A stretch of 5,301 bases of DNA from Bacilli bacterium (GTDB taxonomy: Bacteria > Bacillota_I > Bacilli_A > RF39 > UBA660). How positions within the stretch are numbered: the stretch's first letter is position 1; each line of letters begins with the position of its first letter. The stretch lies in assembly GCA_028708005.1 (NCBI GenBank), contig JAQVZV010000057.1, positions 1 through 5,301 on the forward strand. The letters run 5' to 3'. Of this stretch, positions 1 through 4,805 are shown one piece after another. The translations under genes were made by a program, and so were the position numbers. The notes below the pieces were generated by a model. It was not told where the DNA came from, did not search any database, and saw only the letters and a list, made by a program, of their open reading frames with translations.

Positions 1-720
1 CTGCTCTGCTACAACAATATTTAAATCATTACCTTTACCGATTGTATTAACTAGTGTTTCCAACGCTTTATCTTTGGTATTATTCTCTTGACTTAGATGA
101 GCTAAAACAATATGTTTTGTAGCGTCACCCATCATTTGTGACAAATACTTTGATGCCATATCATTTGATAAATGCCCAACATCACTAGCAATTCGTTTCT
201 TTAAATGATATGGGTATGCTCCCTTATAAAGCATTTCTATATCATGATTACTCTCCATTATATAAACACTCTTATTGGATAACTTGGGTATATATCGCTT
301 ATTTAAATAACCGGTATCCGTTATATACACAAGAGCATCATTAATCATAAAACCAACAGAATCAGATACGTCATGCGATGTTTTAATAACATCAATATTA
401 AGACTATCTATTGTTGTTTTTTCTGTTAAGTAACAATAATTAAATTCTTCTAAAAACTCACTTAAAGCAATCAACATCGTTGGCATTATATAAATTACGG
501 GCTTATATTTCTTATAAAACGTTCTAAGCCCATTAATATGATCAATATGAGTATGCGTTATTAAAACCGCATTAATTGTATTAGGATTGACATTAATTTC
601 ATGTAACTTCTTTTCGATATAACTACATGATTTTCCTATATCAATCAGAATTCGCGTATCTTTATCTTCAACGTAAGTTACATTACCTTTGCTACCACTT
701 GCAAGCATTACAACTTTCAT
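1..720 (-). CDS. walJ: WalJ/YycJ-family MBL-fold metallohydrolase (3' end cut off by the window)
   Basis: The visible 240 codons encode a metallo-beta-lactamase-fold protein of the WalJ (YycJ, VicX) family, which in Bacilli usually sits in the walRK two-component locus and is linked to coordination of cell wall synthesis, division and replication. Seen: an N-terminal LASGSKGN strand-loop, the metal motif HTHIDH at residues 56-61, SHD (H116), TDTG (D135), the family-typical ESNHD (156-160), GHLSND (183-188) and HLSQENN (208-214). These cover all the expected metal ligands. Relatives are about 260 residues long, so I infer that only some 15-25 C-terminal residues are missing. The ATG lies 3 bases after the dnaB stop codon. 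Its purine-rich ribosome binding site (GAAAAGAAAGAAG) lies inside the end of dnaB, suggesting translational coupling. No walR, walK, yycH or yycI lies between dnaB and this gene. Identity is firm; the physiological substrate is not known from sequence. Confidence 0.93.
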   Translation of the reverse strand, partial: MKVVMLASGSKGNVTYVEDKDTRILIDIGKSCSYIEKKLHEINVNPNTINAVLITHTHIDHINGLRTFYKKYKPVIYIMPTMLIALSEFLEEFNYCYLTEKTTIDSLNIDVIKTSHDVSDSVGFMINDALVYITDTGYLNKRYIPKLSNKSVYIMESNHDIEMLYKGAYPYHLKKRIASDVGHLSNDMASKYLSQMMGDATKHIVLAHLSQENNTKDKALETLVNTIGKGNDLNIVVAEQ

Positions 721-723
721 GTT

Positions 724-2073
724 CTATTCTTCTTTCTTTTCCTTCTTATAATTTAAGAATGTACCTGTATTACGTTTAAATAAAAGATCAATTACTCCTG
801 TAGGACCATTTCTATTTTTACCAATGATGAACTCACTTTCACTATTGAATTCATCCGTTCTAGCCTCTTTATTATAATAATCATCACGATACAAGAAAGC
901 TACAATATCAGCATCTTGTTCAATTGAACCAGATTCCCTTAAATCACTCATCAATGGACGTTTATCGTCTCTTTTTTCAACCTCCCTTGATAGTTGCGCT
1001 GCTGCTACAATAGGAATATTCAACTCAAGTGCTAAGGTTTTTAATGACCTTGAAATATCCGATACTTCTTGTTGTCTATTGCCACCATAACGTTCACTAC
1101 TTGAAATCAATTGTAAGTAGTCAATTACAATCAAATCAAGCCCGTCTGGTGAGCCTGATAAACGACGACACTTTGATTTTATTTCACCAATTGTAATTCC
1201 CGGAGTATCGTCAATGTATATATTAGTATCTGCTAACTGGCTCATCGCTTCATTAACTCTTTTCCAATCATTATGTTCTAAATGACCAGTACGTAGTTTA
1301 TTTAATGGAATTTGACCTAAAGAACTAATCATACGAGTTGCTAATTGTTCAGCATTCATTTCTAAGTTAAAAACAGCAACTGTTTTTTTATCACTAGCAG
1401 CTGACGTTGCTAAATTAAGTAGAAAAGCTGTTTTACCCATTCCAGGACGAGCCGCAATAATAATAAGTTCTGTTTCGTGCAAACCTGATGTTAATTTGTC
1501 TATTTGACCAAAACCAGTTGATAAACCAGTTACATCACTTCCAACAGCTGCTAATTTTTCTAAATCAGCCTGTGTTTTTGATAAAACATCTTGAATATTT
1601 CTAAATTCTCCACCACGCCTCATCTTAGAAACACTAAATATTTTACGTTCAGCACCATCAATTAATTCATTAAAATCCATTCCTTCATCATAAGCATTAG
1701 TTGATATTTCGTTAGCTGTATCAATAAGCTTACGCAATAATGATTTTTGATTCACTAAACTAATATAATATTCCACATTTGCTGCAGTTGGAACAGAATT
1801 AACAATTGATAATAAATAATCGATGCCACCAATAGTTGTTAATTCCTTCTTGTCTTTTAGACGTGCCGAAACAGTAGTCATATCAACAGGAATATTATCT
1901 GACCTTAGTTCCGATATACAATCAAATATTTTCGCATGAGCATCAACGTAAAAAGATTCCCTGGTTAGTTCATCACAAACTTTTTGCAAAGCATACTTTG
2001 ACAAAAAGGCTGCCCCTATAACTGACTGCTCTGCTATAACATTATGTGGCACTACACGCTCATTCATTTTCAT
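724..2073 (-). CDS. dnaB: Replicative DNA helicase DnaB (DnaC in B. subtilis)
   Basis: This is the hexameric ATP-driven helicase that unwinds DNA at the replication fork and recruits primase. With the start chosen here it has 449 residues, a normal length. Seen: the N-terminal domain opening NERVVPHNVIAEQSVIGA, a linker helix region, then a RecA-like motor. The motor has Walker A ARPGMGKT (208-215), catalytic glutamate in NLEMN (238), Walker B LIVIDYLQL (D318), the sensor AAQLSREVEKR (358-368), DLRESGSIEQDADIV (377-391), and the C-terminal KNRNGPTG segment carrying the arginine finger. The reading frame extends to GTG codons at 2079 and 2076, but the purine run TAAGAGAG (2082-2089) is only 2 bases from the first and 8 bases from the ATG at 2073, so that ATG is preferred. 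The ATG at 2067 (protein beginning MNERVV) is an alternative. The gene follows rplI by 5 bases and precedes walJ by 3. No inteins or frameshifts are seen. Confidence 0.96.
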   Translation of the reverse strand: MKMNERVVPHNVIAEQSVIGAAFLSKYALQKVCDELTRESFYVDAHAKIFDCISELRSDNIPVDMTTVSARLKDKKELTTIGGIDYLLSIVNSVPTAANVEYYISLVNQKSLLRKLIDTANEISTNAYDEGMDFNELIDGAERKIFSVSKMRRGGEFRNIQDVLSKTQADLEKLAAVGSDVTGLSTGFGQIDKLTSGLHETELIIIAARPGMGKTAFLLNLATSAASDKKTVAVFNLEMNAEQLATRMISSLGQIPLNKLRTGHLEHNDWKRVNEAMSQLADTNIYIDDTPGITIGEIKSKCRRLSGSPDGLDLIVIDYLQLISSSERYGGNRQQEVSDISRSLKTLALELNIPIVAAAQLSREVEKRDDKRPLMSDLRESGSIEQDADIVAFLYRDDYYNKEARTDEFNSESEFIIGKNRNGPTGVIDLLFKRNTGTFLNYKKEKKEE

Positions 2074-2078
2074 CACCA

Positions 2079-2522
2079 CTACTCTCTTACTAATTTAACT
2101 TTTAATTTAAGTTTAACTTTTTTATGTAAATTAACTAATACTTCATGAACCCCTAAACTTGATATAGGATTATCTATTACAATGTCCTTTTTCTCAATCT
2201 CATACCCCATATTAGATAATTCATTATGTATTTGCTTAGTTGAAATACTTCCAAAAACTTTATCTTTTTCACCCGTCTTAACTTTAAAAGTCAAGATTTT
2301 ATTTTCCAGTTCGTTTTTTACTTTTTCGCATTTATCAATAAATTTTTGTTCTTTAACCTTCTTATCATGTAATTCGCTTTGAAGACGGGCCATACTAGTA
2401 TCAGTAGCAGGTACTGCTAAATTTTTCTTTAGAAGAAAATTTCTAGCATATCCATCACTTACCTCTTTTACATCCCCAATTTTGCCTTGGCCTTTAACAT
2501 CTTCAATAAAGATAACTTTCAT
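2079..2522 (-). CDS. rplI: 50S ribosomal protein bL9
   Basis: bL9 is a large-subunit protein that binds 23S rRNA and reaches from the base of the L1 stalk; it helps keep reading frame. At 147 residues it is full length. Seen: the N-terminal rRNA-binding domain with the family signature region VKGQGKIGDVKEVSDGYARN (9-28) followed by FLLKKNLAVPAT, a long charged connecting helix (about 41-75) and the C-terminal alpha/beta domain (about 80-147) ending in a lysine-rich strand. The usual glycine of the L-x3-G part of the signature is asparagine here (N34), a small departure. The ATG abuts the stop codon of the upstream DHH gene with no gap, and its GGAGGG site (2533-2538) lies inside that gene, so translational coupling is likely. 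Order rplI then dnaB is conserved across Firmicutes. Confidence 0.96.
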   Translation of the reverse strand: MKVIFIEDVKGQGKIGDVKEVSDGYARNFLLKKNLAVPATDTSMARLQSELHDKKVKEQKFIDKCEKVKNELENKILTFKVKTGEKDKVFGSISTKQIHNELSNMGYEIEKKDIVIDNPISSLGVHEVLVNLHKKVKLKLKVKLVRE

Positions 2523-3509
2523 CTATAAACCACCCTCCAATTTATTAATAATAGACTTCAATTTAAGGCGTATGCCTTCTAGGGTGTCCCCATTTAGTTG
2601 GGTTGCAGCATCTGATGCATGACCTCCCCCCCCTAACTGTTCCATAATCATTTGAACATTGATATTACCTAATGACCTAGCACTAATGCCTATAGTATCA
2701 GTATCTATTTTACCAATTGTAAAAGATGCTTCTACTTGATTAAATAACAACATAGTATCAGATATTTTAGCTAGATCTTCTTTATCATAAAGATAATGTT
2801 CATGGCCAACAGCTATGATAAATTGATTGTTTATAATCTTAGATTCACTTATGACTCTTTGCCTATCATTATACTTTTCAATATCCTCTTTTAATAAATA
2901 TTGCAACTCCTTAAGAGTAGCTCCGCATAGATATAGATAGGCAGCGCCTTCATGGGTTTTTTTGCTTGTCTTACTAAAGAAACCGTTTGTATCTATAAAT
3001 ATACCCGCTAACATAATGGTAGCAATATAGGGATGAATATAAATGTTTAGATGACTCAATAACTCAATAATTATCTCAACTGAACTTGATTGTTCATATT
3101 CAATATATTCGTATGAACTAGCTATCCTATTACCCTCACCAATAATATGATGATCGATTGTTATAATATTAGGGATTTGCAATGCTAATTCATTTTGTAC
3201 TAAATTAGGCATATGTGTATCTAAAACTATTAACAATGTCTTAGCATCAATCTTATTTTCTATTTGACTAAATTTTTTTATTTGTAAATTTATCTTTAAG
3301 CGATTTAATTCACTAAAACTTCTAGCAACACCCGCTTCATGTTGATCATCTTCAATCAAAAGGCAAGCCTTTTTACCTAAGGTTTTGCATAAATAATACA
3401 CGCCCAATGATGATCCTAAAGCATCTAGATCTAGGTTACGGTGAGCCATTATAACAACTTGCGTTGAATTCTCAATATATTCTTTTACAACATCTGCTTC
3501 TATATGCAC
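2523..3509 (-). CDS. gdpP: DHH/DHHA1 phosphodiesterase, GdpP-like catalytic half without the membrane, PAS and GGDEF regions
   Basis: This protein matches the C-terminal half of GdpP (YybT), which hydrolyses cyclic di-AMP to pApA. Seen: HRNLDLDALG (H23, D27, D29), LDTHMP (D97), the DHH triad (119-121), FIDTNGF (D173), then a DHHA1 domain with GISARSLGNINVQ and GGGGHASDAATQL (about 293-305). All metal and substrate motifs are present. GdpP proteins are about 650 residues; this one has 328 and begins where their DHH domain begins. The GTG start has AAGGAG 7 bases upstream (3517-3522), and an in-frame TAG at 3537-3539 rules out a longer protein. It is therefore cytosolic, with no membrane segment. 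The locus (after rpsR, before rplI and dnaB) is the gdpP position of Bacillus, so I infer it is the local GdpP counterpart. Free-standing DHH/DHHA1 cyclic di-AMP phosphodiesterases are known (PdeM of Mycoplasma pneumoniae). NrnA-like or pApA-specific activity is the alternative. Confidence 0.88.
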   Translation of the reverse strand: MHIEADVVKEYIENSTQVVIMAHRNLDLDALGSSLGVYYLCKTLGKKACLLIEDDQHEAGVARSFSELNRLKINLQIKKFSQIENKIDAKTLLIVLDTHMPNLVQNELALQIPNIITIDHHIIGEGNRIASSYEYIEYEQSSSVEIIIELLSHLNIYIHPYIATIMLAGIFIDTNGFFSKTSKKTHEGAAYLYLCGATLKELQYLLKEDIEKYNDRQRVISESKIINNQFIIAVGHEHYLYDKEDLAKISDTMLLFNQVEASFTIGKIDTDTIGISARSLGNINVQMIMEQLGGGGHASDAATQLNGDTLEGIRLKLKSIINKLEGGL

Positions 3510-3516
3510 TCTACCA

Positions 3517-3522
3517 CTCCTT
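3517..3522 (-). promoter_or_regulatory. Ribosome binding site that fixes the GTG start of the DHH gene
   Basis: On the minus strand AAGGAG lies 7 bases before the GTG at 3509. This strong site, with the in-frame stop codon upstream at 3537-3539, shows that the short protein is the intended product and not the tail of a longer reading frame. Confidence 0.8.
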
Positions 3523-3530
3523 CTTATATA

Positions 3531-3559
3531 ATTATACTATAGAATAACCTTGTTTTCAT
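3531..3559 (-). promoter_or_regulatory. Sigma-A-type promoter of the gdpP-rplI-dnaB-walJ operon
   Basis: Read on the minus strand: ATGAAA (-35, 3554-3559, 4 of 6 to consensus), a 17-base spacer, and a perfect TATAAT (-10, 3531-3536). Predicted transcription start is near 3524-3525, giving a 5' leader of only about 15 bases, so the Shine-Dalgarno sequence lies almost at the RNA's 5' end. The promoter fills the gap between the rpsR hairpin and the DHH gene, so the second operon can be expressed independently of rpsF-ssb-rpsR. Confidence 0.65.
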
Positions 3560-3561
3560 AA

Positions 3562-3585
3562 AAAAAAAGATAAAAATCTTTTTTT
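3562..3585 (-). terminator. Weak A/T hairpin at the end of rpsR, possible intrinsic terminator
   Basis: A 10-base perfect stem (AAAAAAAGAT / ATCTTTTTTT) with a four-base loop overlaps the rpsR stop codon and on the minus strand ends in a run of nine T residues. The stem has a single G-C pair, so termination may be partial and allow read-through into the gdpP operon. By base composition it is nearly symmetric, but no plus-strand transcript is expected here. Confidence 0.45.
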
Positions 3586-3799
3586 ACTTTGAAAATGGAA
3601 TTAATGCCATAAAACGAGCTCTCTTAACTTGCATAGAAATATATCTTTGATGTCTTGCGCAAGCACCAGTAACTCTTCTTGGTAATATTTTATGTTTTTC
3701 ATTTATATATTTTTTTATAACTTCAACATCTTTATAGTCTACTGACTTACCAGCACACATTTGACAAATCTTCTTTTTTCTTCTATATGGTTCAGCCAT
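3584..3799 (-). CDS. rpsR: 30S ribosomal protein bS18, zinc-binding (C+) form
   Basis: bS18 binds 16S rRNA in the platform of the small subunit as a pair with bS6. At 71 residues it is a normal compact form. Seen: a basic N-terminus, the core IDYKD-like SVDYKDVEVIKKYI, KILPRRVTG and the C-terminal KRARFMALIPF. It carries C12, C15 (CQMC), C47 and H50 (CARH), the four-ligand zinc pattern of the C+ bS18 subtype, as in mycobacterial S18-1 and mycoplasmas; the B. subtilis protein lacks this set. The frame could start at the ATG at 3805, but AAGGAGG (3808-3814) would then be only 2 bases away. From the ATG at 3799 the spacing is 8 bases and the protein begins MAEPYRRKKK, so 3799 is chosen. It follows ssb by 18 bases and is the last gene of the rpsF operon. 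Confidence 0.95.
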   Translation of the reverse strand: MAEPYRRKKKICQMCAGKSVDYKDVEVIKKYINEKHKILPRRVTGACARHQRYISMQVKRARFMALIPFSK

Positions 3800-3807
3800 A
3801 ATCATTT

Positions 3808-3814
3808 CCTCCTT
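3808..3814 (-). promoter_or_regulatory. Ribosome binding site that decides the rpsR start
   Basis: A perfect AAGGAGG on the minus strand. It is 8 bases from the ATG at 3799 and 2 bases from the ATG at 3805, so it selects the internal start and removes two residues from the longest reading frame. Confidence 0.8.
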
Positions 3815-3817
3815 ATC

Positions 3818-4276
3818 TTAAAATGCAATGTCATCCTCACTAAGTTCTACCGTTTCACCAAAATCAGCGAAAGGTTCATCACTTATATTAGTTGATACTG
3901 GTGGAATTTGATCTTCAAAACCGCCAAAATCGTCTGGACTAACATTGTTTTCCCTTTGCCCCTTAGGACCTAAAAATTGAACATTATCTGCTACAACTTC
4001 TGTAACATAAACTCTTTTTCCTTCTTGATTTTCGTAATTTCTAGTTTGAATACGACCATCAATGCCAACTAAACTACCCTTATTTAAATATTTCTTAACA
4101 TTTTCAGCTTGTTTACGCCATACAACAACAGGGATGAAGTCTGCTTCTCTCTCCCCACTTTGGTTAGTAAAAGTACGATTAACAGCAACCGTAAAAGTTG
4201 CAACCGCTGTATTATTACTTAAATATTTGAGTTCAGGATCTTTAGTTAAGTGACCCACTAAAAAGGTTTTATTCAT
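3818..4276 (-). CDS. ssb: Single-stranded DNA-binding protein SSB
   Basis: SSB coats single-stranded DNA as a tetramer during replication, repair and recombination, and recruits partner enzymes through its C-terminal tip. Its 152 residues are typical. Seen: an OB fold over residues 1-104 with LVGHLTKDPELKYLSNN, AVATFTVAVNR, GEREADFIPVVVWRKQAENV (W54 and flanking DNA-binding residues), GSLVGIDGRIQTRNYE and VYVTEVVADNVQFL. A short acidic, proline- and glycine-containing linker (about 105-145) leads to the tip DDIAF, a variant of the DDIPF/DDLPF peptide in which alanine replaces the proline. The ATG has AAGGAG (4285-4290) at 8 bases, and that site shares bases with the rpsF stop codon. Position between rpsF and rpsR is the standard Firmicutes arrangement. 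Confidence 0.96.
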   Translation of the reverse strand: MNKTFLVGHLTKDPELKYLSNNTAVATFTVAVNRTFTNQSGEREADFIPVVVWRKQAENVKKYLNKGSLVGIDGRIQTRNYENQEGKRVYVTEVVADNVQFLGPKGQRENNVSPDDFGGFEDQIPPVSTNISDEPFADFGETVELSEDDIAF

Positions 4277-4288
4277 AACGACAACTCC

Positions 4289-4573
4289 TTAATCTTCTAA
4301 TTTAATAATCATGTGACGTATAATATCTTCGTTTAAAAGCGCTAAACGATCAAATTCATTTATCGCTGTAACTGGAGCTTCAATTTGATATAAATAATAG
4401 AAGCCACGCTTATATTTCTTAATTTCATAAGCTAATTCTCTTTGACCCATATTTTTAGAATTTAAAACCTTAGCTCCATTAGTTACTAAAACATCTTCGA
4501 AACTAGCAACCACTTCATTAAGATTTGTTTCCTCCATATCAGGTCTTACGATAAACATGATTTCGTATTTCAT
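4289..4573 (-). CDS. rpsF: 30S ribosomal protein bS6
   Basis: bS6 forms a heterodimer with bS18 on the platform of the small subunit; the bS6:bS18 pair is known in several bacteria to bind the leader of its own mRNA. At 94 residues it is full length, with the usual beta-alpha-beta-beta-alpha-beta fold. Seen: MKYEIMFIVRPD (1-12), GQRELAYEIKKYKRGFYYLYQ (43-63) and LNEDIIRHMIIKLE (80-93). There is no long acidic C-terminal tail. The ATG has AAGGAGG (4581-4587) at 7 bases. It is the first gene of the rpsF-ssb-rpsR operon, preceded by a promoter and a roughly 60-base leader, and overlaps the ssb ribosome binding site at its stop codon. Confidence 0.96.
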   Translation of the reverse strand: MKYEIMFIVRPDMEETNLNEVVASFEDVLVTNGAKVLNSKNMGQRELAYEIKKYKRGFYYLYQIEAPVTAINEFDRLALLNEDIIRHMIIKLED

Positions 4574-4635
4574 GTTTCCACCTCCTTTTGGTCTTTTGGC
4601 TTTCCTTAAAAAAGCAAGGAGTAATTAATACTCGT
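4574..4635 (-). promoter_or_regulatory. Structured 5' leader of rpsF with a possible Shine-Dalgarno-sequestering switch
   Basis: The predicted transcript starts near 4634. Its first bases form GAGTA-ATTAA-type hairpin arms (GAGTA / TACTC, 4619-4633 on the plus strand). CTCCTT (4616-4621) follows and is a perfect complement of AAGGAG in the rpsF ribosome binding site (4581-4587). Next, TTGCTTT (4611-4617) can pair with AAAGCCAA (4596-4603) with one bulged C. Pairing of CTCCTT with the ribosome binding site would compete with both other stems. This is the place where bS6:bS18 autoregulation acts in other bacteria, but I do not find the CCG trinucleotide I associate with the published S6:S18 motif, so function is inferred from position and pairing only. 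Confidence 0.45.
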
Positions 4636-4640
4636 ATAAA

Positions 4641-4669
4641 ATTATATCAAGAATATCCATTAAAGTAAA
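4641..4669 (-). promoter_or_regulatory. Sigma-A-type promoter of rpsF-ssb-rpsR
   Basis: On the minus strand: TTTACT (-35, 4664-4669, 4 of 6 to consensus), a 17-base spacer, and TATAAT (-10, 4641-4646) preceded by TGA, giving a full extended -10 (TGNTATAAT). Predicted start is near 4633-4635, at the first base of the leader hairpin. The features together suggest a strong promoter, as expected for ribosomal protein genes. Confidence 0.75.
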
Positions 4670-4688
4670 TGTTTTAACAGATATTTAT

Positions 4689-4757
4689 TAATTATGCATT
4701 ATATTTATATAATATAAACAAATAATATCATTTAGACCATATAATTTTGCATAATTA
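4689..4757. repeat. 10-base inverted repeat in the divergent promoter region
   Basis: TAATTATGCA (4689-4698) is the exact reverse complement of TGCATAATTA (4748-4757), with 49 bases between. Its right arm overlaps the candidate -35 of gerQ. The region is very AT-rich, so chance is possible, though each arm includes the mixed core TGCA. Between the arms, 4704-4718 also holds the palindrome TTTATAT-A-ATATAAA. Confidence 0.35.
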
Positions 4758-4777
4758 TATTATAAAACCATATAATT
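4736..4777. repeat. Two direct copies of ACCATATAATT upstream of gerQ
   Basis: The 11-base word occurs at 4736-4746 and 4767-4777, 31 bases apart start to start, about three helical turns. The second copy contains the candidate gerQ -10 (CATATAAT); the first may be a second promoter -10, an operator half, or coincidence in AT-rich DNA. Confidence 0.45.
4749..4776 (+). promoter_or_regulatory. Candidate sigma-E-type sporulation promoter of gerQ
   Basis: GCATAAT (4749-4755) matches the B. subtilis sigma-E -35 consensus KMATATT at 6 of 7 positions. It is followed by 13 bases and CATATAAT (4769-4776), 7 of 8 to CATACAAT. Predicted start near 4783 leaves a leader of about 23 bases with the ribosome binding site AGAGGA (4792-4797) at 8 bases from the ATG. 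B. subtilis gerQ is a mother-cell, sigma-E-dependent gene, which supports the reading. The same TATAAT core could also serve sigma-A, so assignment is an inference. Confidence 0.5.
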
Positions 4778-4805
4778 AAATAGCTTTTAAGAGAGGACTG
4801 ATTTA

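Noticed and set aside
2074..2079. Start of dnaB at one of two GTG codons that overlap or abut the rplI stop
   Set aside because: The purine-rich ribosome binding site is 2 to 5 bases from them, too close, and 8 bases from the ATG at 2073. The choice is not certain.
2182..2382. Plus-strand open reading frame of 66 codons inside rplI
   Set aside because: It is antisense to a conserved ribosomal protein gene, is rich in Ser, Phe and Leu as expected for the complement of a lysine-rich gene, and has no convincing ribosome binding site.
3510..3583. A frameshifted or degraded N-terminal GdpP remnant upstream of the DHH gene
   Set aside because: Only 74 bases separate it from rpsR, and these are taken up by a hairpin, a promoter and a ribosome binding site; no membrane or PAS-like coding remnant is visible.
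3800..3805. Start of rpsR at the upstream ATG (protein beginning MIMAEP)
   Set aside because: The AAGGAGG ribosome binding site would be only 2 bases away; the ATG at 3799 has an 8-base spacing and gives the usual Met-Ala start.
4062..4253. Plus-strand open reading frame of 63 codons inside ssb
   Set aside because: It is antisense to the OB-fold region of ssb, resembles no family I recognise, and lies opposite a well-supported gene.
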